Below, piece after piece: positions 7,328-14,893 of a stretch of DNA of 64,000 nt. Both the position numbers and the translations under genes were made by a program. The notes below the pieces were generated by a model. The model saw only the letters and a list, made by a program, of their open reading frames with translations, made no database searches and had not been told where the DNA came from. Source of the stretch: CALOCN01 sp942491735 (lineage in GTDB: Bacteria; Eisenbacteria; RBG-16-71-46; JABDJR01); assembly GCA_942491735.1 (NCBI GenBank), contig CALOCN010000001.1:868001-932000 (forward strand), given 5' to 3'. Position 1 is the first letter of the stretch, and every line of letters starts with the position of its first letter.

Positions 7328-10300
7328 ATGAAGATGAACGGTTCCAGGAAGACGGAACACCGCGACGATAACGCAAGAGCGCTGTCGGACTCCTGGCAGG
7401 AGCTCCCGGATGCGGTGAAGTACGGCGACCTCTGCTATCAGGCCGAGCGGTACCGTGATGCGCTGGATGCCTACCTCAAGGTTCTCGCGACTCCCAAGGC
7501 GGGCATGCCGACCGCCATCGCGGCCCGGCTGCATTATCGGATCGCCATCTGCTACCAGCGTCGCGCCAATTATCGGCAGGCCCTGGACCATCTGGACAAG
7601 GCCCGGCAGGTCCTGCCGCGGCACATCGACAAGGTCCAGCTGGCTCGCATCTACGGCAGCCGCGGGCAGATCGTCTCGGAGATGGGGCAGTACAAGCGCG
7701 CCGAGCGCTACCTGACCTGGGCCAAGAAGCTCCTCAGTCGCACCACCGAGCACGAGGAGTTGGCCACCGTCGAGAACCGTCTGGGCGTCCTGTACTACCG
7801 TTCGGGGCGTCATCAGGAGGCGGCGCAGGCCTACTTCAATGCGCTGGCCACCTACCGACGGGTGGGGGATACGCGGGGCGAGGTTCGCTCCCTCAACAAC
7901 CTCGGTCTGCAACACAAGAACCTCTGCCAGTGGCGCGAGTCCATCCACTACCTGGATCAGGCGCGCACCCTGGCCGAGAAGATCGGCTACCACGAACTGC
8001 TCATCGCCACCAATCTCAACCTGGGCATTGCCCATCTCAAGATGGGCAAGTGGGAACTGGCCGAGGAGAACCTGGACACCGCCGAGCGGTTCGCCAACGA
8101 GTTCGGCGGCACCCTCAACGGGGTACTCATCAACTCGACCCGGGGTTGCCTGCGCTTGCGCCGTCGTCAGTGGGACGACGCCGAGGAGATCCTGAGCACG
8201 GTCATCCGCACCGCCGAACGCGAAGGGTTCACCCGCGAAGGCATCATCGCCGAGGAGTTCCTGGGCGAAGTGTATCTGGAGCGGGGTGACCTGGATCGTG
8301 CGGCGGAGATCCTCGAGGGGACCCTGACCCGGGCCCGCGACGTGGCACCCGAGTCCGACATGGTGGACGAGATCCTGCGCCGGCTGGCCGATGTCCGCCT
8401 GCGTCAGGGACGGCATGCCGAGGCGTTGCCACTCGCCCAGGAGGCCATGAACCTGGTGGAGCACAACGGCGACCGGTACGAACACCCGGTCGCCCTGAAG
8501 GTACTGGCGCTCGCGCACCTGGAACTGGGGAACCGGGAACGGGGCGAGGCGCTGATGGACGAGGCCCTGGCCGAATTCGCCGAGGTCTCGGACCCGTACA
8601 ACCGGGGTTGGGCGAACCTGCACTACGGGCAGTACCTGTCCCGCACCGCGCGGGCCAGTCACGACCCGGACGATTTCGAAAAGGCGCTGCTGCAGCTTCA
8701 GCGCGCCTATGGAGCGTTCCTCGACCTGGACGCCCGCAGCGCCGCCGCGGTGGCGGCCACGGAACGGGCGGAGCTGGAGAGCGCGTTCCAGCGTCTGGAG
8801 GAAGCCGCGTCCTATCGCAACAAGGCCCTGCGGATCCTTCCCCGGGGCACGGACCCGGAACTGGAAGCGCGTCTCCAGCAACTGGGCGTGGATCTCGAGG
8901 CCTCCATCACCGAGCGTTGGTCGGCCGGCGGGGACGTCCTCACGTCGCTGCGGGAGATGAAGCGCCTGTTCCAGGGAGCTTCCGGAACGGACGGCGTCCT
9001 GGAAGAGTTGACCCGACTCGTGGTGACCCGGTCCCGGTCCAGCCGGGGTTGTGTGGCCCATGTCTCGGAAGACGGCATCCGCATTGCCGCCGTGTACGGC
9101 TGGGCCGAACGGGAAGCCGAGGGGCTCCTCACCGGCCTGCAGACCCAGTTGATGCGTTCCAGCGGCGAGAATCGCCCCCTCTGGTCCAACAATCCCAACG
9201 AGGATCCGCAGTTCCGGTCCCTGTCCACCGCCTTCGGGATCCGCAGCTTCGTGCTCCTTCCGCTCACCCTGACCGAGCAGCGTACCGGCTTTCTCTACGT
9301 GGACAAGACCGGCGAGAGCCTGGAAGGCGGGTACCAGGAGGGCGAGCTCAACCTGCTCACCGTCATGGCCAACCTCGCCGCCCTCACCATCGTGGAGCGG
9401 TGGAACCGTGAGCTGGCGGTCGAGAACAAGAAGCTCAAGGCGCAGATCGGCGACGCGGATGGCGAAACCCGGTTCGTGACCGCCAACTCGGATCTCAAGG
9501 AAACCCTGCGTCTGGTTTCCAAGGTGGCCAACAGCCCCGTCTCCATCCTCATCGAAGGGGAAACCGGGACCGGCAAGGGGCTCCTGTCCCAGGTCATCCA
9601 CGACGCCTCCAACCGCCGGGATCGCCCGTTCGTGCAGATCAACTGCGCCGCGCTTCCCGAGCAGCTCCTGGAGAGCGAACTCTTTGGTCATGTAAAGGGG
9701 GCCTTCACCGGCGCCACCTACAACAAGACCGGTCTGTTCAAGGAGGCCGAGGAAGGCACGCTGTTCCTGGACGAGGTGGACAAGACCAGCCTGGCCGTTC
9801 AGGCCAAGTTGCTCCACGTCATGGACGCCAAGGAAGTCCGGGCGGTGGGTTCGGTGAAGTCGTTCCGGGTCGATACCCGGGTCATCGTGGCCACCAACAC
9901 CAACCTCATGGAGCGGATCAAGGCGGGCGAGTTCCTCGAGGACCTCTACTACCGTCTCAACGACTTCATCCTCCACGTGCCCCCCTTGCGGGAGCGTCGC
10001 GAGGACATCCCGCTCCTCATCGAGCACTTCCTGCGGAAGTTCTCCCGCCAGTATGAGCGCCCCGAGGTGCATCTCACTCCGGAGGCGCGTCGGGTGCTGC
10101 TGGAGCAGCAGTGGCGGGGCAATGTCCGGGAGCTGGAGAAGACCATCCGGCGCCTGGTCGTGCTCGCCGACGACGATGTGGCCGCGGGTATCGACCTCCT
10201 CCCTGCCGACCTGCTGTCCCCCGGGGCGCAACGCAAGGTCTCGGCATCGACCACGCTCCGCGACGAAGTGGCCAAGACGGAGCGTCGCGTGATCAGCGAC

Positions 10301-10417
10301 GCCCTGCGCGCCAACGGGTGGAACAAGGCCCAGGTCGCGCGCGAGCTGAAGATCTCGTATCCCTGTCTTCTCAAGAAGATCAAGGACTTCGGGCTCGAGA
10401 AGCCGACCGTCGCGTAA
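7328..10417 (+). CDS. TPR-GAF-sigma54 activator (bacterial enhancer-binding protein)
   Basis: A 1029-residue regulator with a long N-terminal array of tetratricopeptide repeats (about 30-530; repeats such as GVLYYRSGRHQEAAQAYFNAL), a GAF domain (about 555-700), a sigma54-interacting AAA+ domain (about 720-945) with Walker A GETGTGKG, the GAFTGA loop and Walker B FLDEVDK, and a C-terminal Fis-type helix-turn-helix (about 985-1025, WNKAQVARELKISYPCLLKK). It lacks a receiver domain, so control should come through protein binding to the TPRs and ligand binding to GAF. A sigma54 promoter match lies about 240 nt downstream, in front of the AAA+ ATPase gene, making that gene the most obvious target. 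Confidence 0.93.
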   Translation: MKMNGSRKTEHRDDNARALSDSWQELPDAVKYGDLCYQAERYRDALDAYLKVLATPKAGMPTAIAARLHYRIAICYQRRANYRQALDHLDKARQVLPRHIDKVQLARIYGSRGQIVSEMGQYKRAERYLTWAKKLLSRTTEHEELATVENRLGVLYYRSGRHQEAAQAYFNALATYRRVGDTRGEVRSLNNLGLQHKNLCQWRESIHYLDQARTLAEKIGYHELLIATNLNLGIAHLKMGKWELAEENLDTAERFANEFGGTLNGVLINSTRGCLRLRRRQWDDAEEILSTVIRTAEREGFTREGIIAEEFLGEVYLERGDLDRAAEILEGTLTRARDVAPESDMVDEILRRLADVRLRQGRHAEALPLAQEAMNLVEHNGDRYEHPVALKVLALAHLELGNRERGEALMDEALAEFAEVSDPYNRGWANLHYGQYLSRTARASHDPDDFEKALLQLQRAYGAFLDLDARSAAAVAATERAELESAFQRLEEAASYRNKALRILPRGTDPELEARLQQLGVDLEASITERWSAGGDVLTSLREMKRLFQGASGTDGVLEELTRLVVTRSRSSRGCVAHVSEDGIRIAAVYGWAEREAEGLLTGLQTQLMRSSGENRPLWSNNPNEDPQFRSLSTAFGIRSFVLLPLTLTEQRTGFLYVDKTGESLEGGYQEGELNLLTVMANLAALTIVERWNRELAVENKKLKAQIGDADGETRFVTANSDLKETLRLVSKVANSPVSILIEGETGTGKGLLSQVIHDASNRRDRPFVQINCAALPEQLLESELFGHVKGAFTGATYNKTGLFKEAEEGTLFLDEVDKTSLAVQAKLLHVMDAKEVRAVGSVKSFRVDTRVIVATNTNLMERIKAGEFLEDLYYRLNDFILHVPPLRERREDIPLLIEHFLRKFSRQYERPEVHLTPEARRVLLEQQWRGNVRELEKTIRRLVVLADDDVAAGIDLLPADLLSPGAQRKVSASTTLRDEVAKTERRVISDALRANGWNKAQVARELKISYPCLLKKIKDFGLEKPTVA

Positions 10418-10444
10418 CAACCTCCTCACAAACATGACAACTGA

Positions 10445-10480
10445 GCCGGGTTCCGCCGACCCGGCCTATCAATTTGTTTT
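10445..10480 (+). terminator. Rho-independent-like terminator after the TPR activator
   Basis: GCCGGGT and ACCCGGC pair over a 7-nt loop, followed within a few bases by an A/T-rich tract ending in TTTT. It separates the activator gene from the sigma54-controlled ATPase gene. Confidence 0.65.
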
Positions 10481-10658
10481 ACAGGGCTAACTGCATACCG
10501 GGCCGGTTCTTGTCCGAAATGGCATTTGATGGTGGGAACTTGGTTTATACCGCTGGTTCCGCCGCTCCCGGCGACGCACCTCCAGGGAAGCTGAAACCCT
10601 TGATCTAGCAGGCTTTCCGCCAACGGCTTAGCGGCTAACGGGTGCAATCCCCCGAAAC

Positions 10659-10674
10659 TGGCACAGCCCCTGCA
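10659..10674 (+). promoter_or_regulatory. Sigma54 (-24/-12) promoter
   Basis: TGGCACAGCCCCTGCA matches the consensus TGGCAC-N5-TTGCA with one mismatch, and the invariant GG and GC are exactly 12 positions apart. Expected transcription start is near 10685. It lies between a sigma54 activator gene and an AAA+ ATPase gene. Confidence 0.75.
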
Positions 10675-10808
10675 TATACAGGTGCGTGGAGGGGGGACCT
10701 CCAAAGCCGTCAGCCGTCGGGTTCCAGAGACGACTTGCTTTGCAGCTCAGTCGACCACCGGATCTGGAACCCGATGGTGCGGCCTTGCACCTCGCAGGGA
10801 AAGACAAG

Positions 10809-12281
10809 GTGATCCTCGTGCGCCGCGAGACACTCCAGGCTTTCAAAGACCAGTTTGAATACCTCGCCGATTGCTTCGAGCTCATTCGAAAGCGCGGCGA
10901 CGCGTACAACATCCGCAACGAAGCCACCGAGACCGAACGCATGGTCCGGTACAGCGAACGCACCGGCTTCGAATCCGAGCGGAGCCACCTGCTCGAGATC
11001 TACCACGGCATCGAAGCCGAGGTCCGTCGCAAGGAACGGGAGATCCGCGCCCGGGTCAAGGAAACCCGATCCGGCGGAACCACGTTCCCCCTGGACGCCT
11101 TCGTCGAGCGGCACCGCCTCTCCCCGGAAGAGCTCCAGATCCTTCTCGTGCTGCTCTACAACGAGTCGGTGGGCCGCAACCACGCCCGGTTCACCTCGGG
11201 CAACGAGATTCTCAACCTGCTTTTCCCCAACCCGGTGAGCGCGCTCAAGGCGTCGCGGTACCTGGACCTGGGGTCGACCCTGCTCGACGACGAGCTGATC
11301 CGCGTCACTTCCGACGACGAAGCGGCGAACTTCCTCCGTGCGACCTACGAGGTTTCCGAGACCACCCTCCACGAGGTGCTGGGGACCGGAGACCGCGAGA
11401 CGTTCAAGGCGCGGCAGGCGGCGTCACGATCCGCACAGACGACCGAAGGGCCGTTCCGGATCGTCACCCCGCGTGTCACCCTGGACCGCGTCGTCATGGA
11501 GGGGAAGCTTCGCGAGGGGATCGAGGAAGTCCTGTGGCAGGCCGAGGAAGGCGACCGGCTGTTCCGGCACTGGGGTCTGGACCAGGTCCTGGAGAAGGGG
11601 AAGGGGACCATCGTCCTCTTCACCGGCCCTCCAGGAACCGGCAAAACCATGACCGCCGAAGCCATGGCCCAGCACCTGGGGCGTCAGCTCTACATCGCGG
11701 ACTACGCCGAACTCGAGAGCAAGTGGATCGGCGAGACCGAGAAGAACATCGTCTCCATCTTTTCCGCGGCGGCCCAGGCGGGCGCGGTCCTGCTTCTCGA
11801 CGAGGCGGACGCGATCCTCTCCAGCCGTCTGGACGGCGGGCACTACAACGACCGTGCCTACAACCGTCAGGTGAGCATTCTTCTCACCGAGCTCGAGGCC
11901 TACGACGGGGTGGCCATTCTGACCACCAACCGTTCCGTGTCCCTGGACACCGGTCTCGCGCGACGCATTTCCGCCACCTTCGAGTTCGACGTGCCCACCC
12001 CGCAGGAGCGGGCCCGCATCTGGGACGGTCTGTTGCCGGCCAAGATCGGCCGGGGGCCGGATGTGAACCTCGAGGTATTGGCGAACAAGTTCGAAATGTC
12101 GGGCGGCCATATCAAGAACGCGGTGTTGACCGCGGTTCGCAAGGCGGCCCGTCGGGACGGCAAAGAGGCCGTCCTGTTGCAGAGAGATTTGGTGGAGGCG
12201 GCGGCAGCCGAGCAACTGAGCTTCCATCCGTGTTCCCGCAGGATCGGATTCCGCGAGGCACCCGCCGCTTCCTACTCTTGA
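10809..12281 (+). CDS. AAA+ ATPase with helical N-terminal domain, sigma54-controlled
   Basis: A 490-residue ATPase. The GTG at 10809 is preceded by AGGGAAAG. An in-frame ATG at 10686 would fall right at the predicted transcription start and adds a non-conserved-looking stretch, so the GTG is preferred. Residues 1-235 form a charged helical domain of unknown type. The AAA+ core has Walker A GPPGTGKT (about 273), Walker B LLLDEADAIL (about 330), sensor-1 AILTTNRS and an arginine-finger region (LARRISATFEFDVP). The overall look is of CDC48/FtsH-type or injection-system-associated ATPases, but no membrane helix or protease domain follows and no phage-tail genes are nearby. The substrate is unknown. 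It is probably transcribed alone. Confidence 0.85.
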   Translation: MILVRRETLQAFKDQFEYLADCFELIRKRGDAYNIRNEATETERMVRYSERTGFESERSHLLEIYHGIEAEVRRKEREIRARVKETRSGGTTFPLDAFVERHRLSPEELQILLVLLYNESVGRNHARFTSGNEILNLLFPNPVSALKASRYLDLGSTLLDDELIRVTSDDEAANFLRATYEVSETTLHEVLGTGDRETFKARQAASRSAQTTEGPFRIVTPRVTLDRVVMEGKLREGIEEVLWQAEEGDRLFRHWGLDQVLEKGKGTIVLFTGPPGTGKTMTAEAMAQHLGRQLYIADYAELESKWIGETEKNIVSIFSAAAQAGAVLLLDEADAILSSRLDGGHYNDRAYNRQVSILLTELEAYDGVAILTTNRSVSLDTGLARRISATFEFDVPTPQERARIWDGLLPAKIGRGPDVNLEVLANKFEMSGGHIKNAVLTAVRKAARRDGKEAVLLQRDLVEAAAAEQLSFHPCSRRIGFREAPAASYS

Positions 12282-12333
12282 TCGGGGGCACCGCAGGGTG
12301 TCCGCAAACGAAAATACACGGTGGGAGGCTGGG

Positions 12334-12491
12334 GGTCGCTCCTCCGGCCTATCCAGGCTCCGCCGGCGACCGGGTTTGTGATCCGGGCAACGGTGGGGCT
12401 CCTTCCCTGCGATTCGGGTTTCGACTCGACTCGTTTCGGTGGAGGTGCAAGTAGGGGACGGGGGTTCTATCGAGCGCAGGCCCCCGTTCCC
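12334..12491 (+). ncRNA. Structured non-coding region (possible small RNA or structured 3' UTR)
   Basis: The 515-nt gap between 12281 and 12797 contains no convincing gene. It has a 10-bp stem with a bulge (12334-12348 with 12362-12371) and a strong 11-bp hairpin with one G-U pair (12454-12464 with 12481-12491), then a terminator at 12521. Whether this is an independent RNA or a structured tail of the ATPase mRNA cannot be told. Confidence 0.35.
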
Positions 12492-12520
12492 GCCTTTCCC
12501 ACTTCGGTTGCGTGAGAAAC

Positions 12521-12545
12521 AACCGGAGACCTGTCGCCGGTTTTT
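12521..12545 (+). terminator. Rho-independent terminator
   Basis: AACCGG pairs with CCGGTT around a short inner stem, and the hairpin runs directly into TTTTT. It ends either the ATPase transcript or a small RNA in this gap. Confidence 0.75.
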
Positions 12546-12673
12546 CAAGATGGTTTTACCGCCGGCAGGGGTCGTTCAGATTCGTTCGGGTGTCGTGAGT
12601 TCTCGGCTCACAGACCATATATGGGGGATGTCCAGGCTGGTGCCAGAACCCTCCCGATACTCGAACTTGGAGG

Positions 12674-12707
12674 CGGCGTCGGACCCCTTGGCCCGACGCC
12701 GTTTCTT
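12674..12707 (+). terminator. Strong hairpin with T-rich tail
   Basis: CGGCGTCGG and CCGACGCCG form a perfect 9-bp stem over a 10-nt loop, followed by TTTCTT. It is a second terminator with no gene between it and the one at 12521, so something short may be transcribed from about 12560 to here. Confidence 0.65.
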
Positions 12708-12796
12708 GTATGGGCGGTTGCTTGTTAAGGCCGTGTTAGATTGGGGATGTTCGCCTCGATCCCACCGAGACCCACCGCCCTTCGAGGAGGACTCGG

Positions 12797-13684
12797 ATGC
12801 TGCCCAGGTGTATTTGCCTCATGGCCATCGGACTGCTGCTCCTTCTCTTCCCATTCCTGATCGGGCCTCTTCCCGCCCAGGCCGGCACCCAGGACGGTGC
12901 CGTGGTCGCCCTGCATTCGAAGGCGAGGGCCGCCAAGCCCACGCTGGTGTGTGCCGGGGATCCGGCCAGCGAGGACCCGGTGACCCAGGGGATCGCGTGT
13001 TCCGACTTTGACACGAGTCCCCAACCCTTGGAGACGGGGCGCGATGTCTATCTGGTGGTCGGCAGAGCCGACCCGGTGCCCGGGATTGCCGGGGTGTCCT
13101 GTGGCGTCCTGTACGAGAGCAGCAACGTGGGTGTTTTCGACTGGACCCTGTGTGCGGATCTGGAGTTCCCGTCCGGCGGTTGGCCCGCTTCCGGGGCCGG
13201 CAATCGGATCACCTGGATTGCCGCCACCAATTGCCAGACCACCACGATCGGCACCGATGGGGTACACGCCGTGGCCGGGGCGTTCTACCTGTATGCCTAC
13301 GGCAATGGGACGTTCGAGGTGGGACCCAATTTCAGCCTGGGTGGATTCGGTGAGTTCCGGGTCGCAGACTGCGGTGCCGCGGAGTCGGACGTCGTAACTC
13401 ACGGATCGGTTGTCGGCTTTGGCGATGAGCAAGGATACACCCCCTGTTCATTGCACGAGGTGTTTCCCTGCACGGTCCACACCCCGGACGCTCCCAAGCA
13501 CTGTTGTTGCACGGACGAGTTCCCGCCGTTCGAGTACGAGTTCGTTTGGGAGCAGTACTGCGAGCATCATGAAGGCACGGTGATCACCGGCACCTGCTCG
13601 ATGTCCTGTGAACAGATCTGTGCCGGCGCCGTGCCGGTGGAGCGAACCAGTTGGGGGCTGATCAAGGCGGGCCGAGGAGAGTAG
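12797..13684 (+). CDS. Exported Cys-rich protein with W-G-x-I-K C-terminal tail
   Basis: A 295-residue protein with a strong ribosome-binding site (AGGAGGACTC) and a signal peptide (MLPRCICLMAIGLLLLLFPFLIGPLPAQA). The mature part is Gly- and Cys-rich, with a Cys cluster near residue 235 (HCCCTDEFPPFEYEF) suggesting disulfides. No family is recognised. The last 15 residues, VERTSWGLIKAGRGE, closely match the end of the unrelated beta-helix protein encoded at 50013-51254 (TERVTWGQIKALAAPER), both preceded by a Cys and Pro-Val or Val-Leu. The shared tail looks like a sorting or anchoring signal. Surface or secreted location is inferred from that and from the signal peptide. Confidence 0.75.
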   Translation: MLPRCICLMAIGLLLLLFPFLIGPLPAQAGTQDGAVVALHSKARAAKPTLVCAGDPASEDPVTQGIACSDFDTSPQPLETGRDVYLVVGRADPVPGIAGVSCGVLYESSNVGVFDWTLCADLEFPSGGWPASGAGNRITWIAATNCQTTTIGTDGVHAVAGAFYLYAYGNGTFEVGPNFSLGGFGEFRVADCGAAESDVVTHGSVVGFGDEQGYTPCSLHEVFPCTVHTPDAPKHCCCTDEFPPFEYEFVWEQYCEHHEGTVITGTCSMSCEQICAGAVPVERTSWGLIKAGRGE

Positions 13685-13720
13685 CGCGGTCCCCCCGGGT
13701 GGAATCCCTGCCGGGCCACC

Positions 13721-13742
13721 CGACTTTACCCGGGTAAAGTCG
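13721..13742. promoter_or_regulatory. Perfect 22-bp palindrome (terminator or operator)
   Basis: Each half begins CGACTTTACCC and the two halves are exact reverse complements. As RNA it forms a 9-bp stem with a CCGG loop followed by CTTCTTCTC, a terminator for the upstream gene. As DNA it could be an operator for the CPBP protease gene, whose -10 box is 30 nt away. Confidence 0.55.
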
Positions 13743-13771
13743 CTTCTTCTCAGCCTCCCCGGGGCGACTGC

Positions 13772-13777
13772 TAGACT
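13772..13777 (+). promoter_or_regulatory. -10 box of a leaderless gene (TAGACT)
   Basis: TAGACT ends 6 nt before the ATG at 13784 and no ribosome-binding site is present, so transcription probably begins at the start codon. Confidence 0.55.
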
Positions 13778-13783
13778 CTCCCG

Positions 13784-14701
13784 ATGAGCGACCACCCGGT
13801 TCCGCCGCCGCCGGAGCCTGCGGATCTCCTGGATCCACCGGATCCGCCATCCGTGCCCCCCGCGGCGCCGGCCAAGCCCTTTCCCGGACTTCTCCAGTCC
13901 ACCGGACTCCTTGTCCTGGTCGCGGTGGTCATGGGCATCGTCCACGTCTCGCTCCTGCTCGTCCGTGGATCGGACGCCACGGATCGTGACCTTTGGAACC
14001 TCGCCTTGGCCAACCTGGTCGGGTTCCTGGTCATTGCCTGGGCCGGTTGGAAGCGCACCCGTCGCCCGGCGGCGCGGGTGTTTGCCTTGCGGCCCTCCAC
14101 CCTCCGCCTCCTGCCCCCGCTTCTCGTTGTGTCGGTCACCGGCATGTTGGTCACCGCCTTCGGCGTGGATGCCCTGTTCGGTTTTCTTCCCCTTCCCGAG
14201 AGCATCAACGACCTGCTGGAAGAGTTCAGCGAGACCCTGAGCCACATCGTCATCACCGCACTCCCCTCGGCTATTGTCGCCGTGGTGATCGTGGCGCCGC
14301 TCTCCGAGGAGTTCTTCTTCCGCGGCCTCGTCCTGGACGGGTTCCGCAAGCGCTACGGCGACGCCCATGCCGTCGTGTTCAGCGCGTTCCTGTTCGGCTT
14401 CTTCCACCTGATTCCCACCCAGGCGGTGTACGCGTTCTTTGTCGGGCTCTTCCTGGGTTGGCTGCGTCTGCGCACCGGGTCCCTCTACCCGTGCCTCTTC
14501 GTCCATGCCGTGGTCAACGGCGTGGCCGTGGCCATCATGCGTCTGGAAGCCACCCACGAACCGCTGGAGCCCACCGGGTCCAGCCTGCCCGGGATCCTCA
14601 TGGCGCTGGTCATCCTCCTCCTGGGTGCAAGGTGGCTCAGCGTCTCGCTGCCCCCCGCGTCGGCCTCGGTCCAGCCCCCGACACATCCCGCCGCCCTGTA
14701 G
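13784..14701 (+). CDS. CPBP-family intramembrane metalloprotease (CAAX protease/bacteriocin-processing type)
   Basis: A 305-residue multi-spanning membrane protein with a Pro-rich cytoplasmic N terminus (residues 1-40) and about seven hydrophobic segments. The three family motifs are present: EEFFFRG (about 185) supplying the glutamates, FGFFHL (about 206) and HAVVNG (about 245). CPBP proteases cleave within or next to membranes. The substrate here is unknown. The gene stands alone, downstream of a perfect palindrome and with a TANNNT box 6 nt before the ATG, suggesting a leaderless transcript. Confidence 0.88.
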   Translation: MSDHPVPPPPEPADLLDPPDPPSVPPAAPAKPFPGLLQSTGLLVLVAVVMGIVHVSLLLVRGSDATDRDLWNLALANLVGFLVIAWAGWKRTRRPAARVFALRPSTLRLLPPLLVVSVTGMLVTAFGVDALFGFLPLPESINDLLEEFSETLSHIVITALPSAIVAVVIVAPLSEEFFFRGLVLDGFRKRYGDAHAVVFSAFLFGFFHLIPTQAVYAFFVGLFLGWLRLRTGSLYPCLFVHAVVNGVAVAIMRLEATHEPLEPTGSSLPGILMALVILLLGARWLSVSLPPASASVQPPTHPAAL

Positions 14702-14812
14702 CACCGCTGCGACACACCCGAGGCCCGGCGACTACGGAGTCCGTCTCATCCAAGGCACGGGCATCCTGCCTACTTTGCTGCACGCCAAGTGCTTAAGGCG
14801 ATATCCCTCCTT

Positions 14813-14828
14813 TGGCATCGCCCTTGCT
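14813..14828 (+). promoter_or_regulatory. Sigma54 (-24/-12) promoter
   Basis: TGGCATCGCCCTTGCT matches TGGCAC-N5-TTGCW with one mismatch and has GG and GC exactly 12 positions apart. It lies 66 nt before the lipoprotein start at 14894, giving an expected leader of about 55 nt. Confidence 0.72.
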
Positions 14829-14893
14829 CTATGTGTTAGGCGAAGGCGGCACGCGCCGATTCCCGGGTGGTGCCGAAAGTCGAGGATAGAGCG

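Noticed and set aside
7247..10435. A 1062-codon open frame on the minus strand opposite the TPR activator
   Set aside because: It is a by-product of high-GC codon bias; its translation has no domain pattern, while the plus frame has clear domains end to end.
10809..12281. Assignment of the AAA+ ATPase to a contractile injection system
   Set aside because: No sheath, tube, baseplate or spike genes are present in the window, and the N-terminal domain is not one I can match.
12405..12470. Resemblance to the 5' end of tmRNA (GATTCGGGTTTCGACT, then GAGGTGCAAGT)
   Set aside because: No tag reading frame, no resume codon and no tRNA-like 3' end follow; the downstream sequence forms unrelated hairpins.
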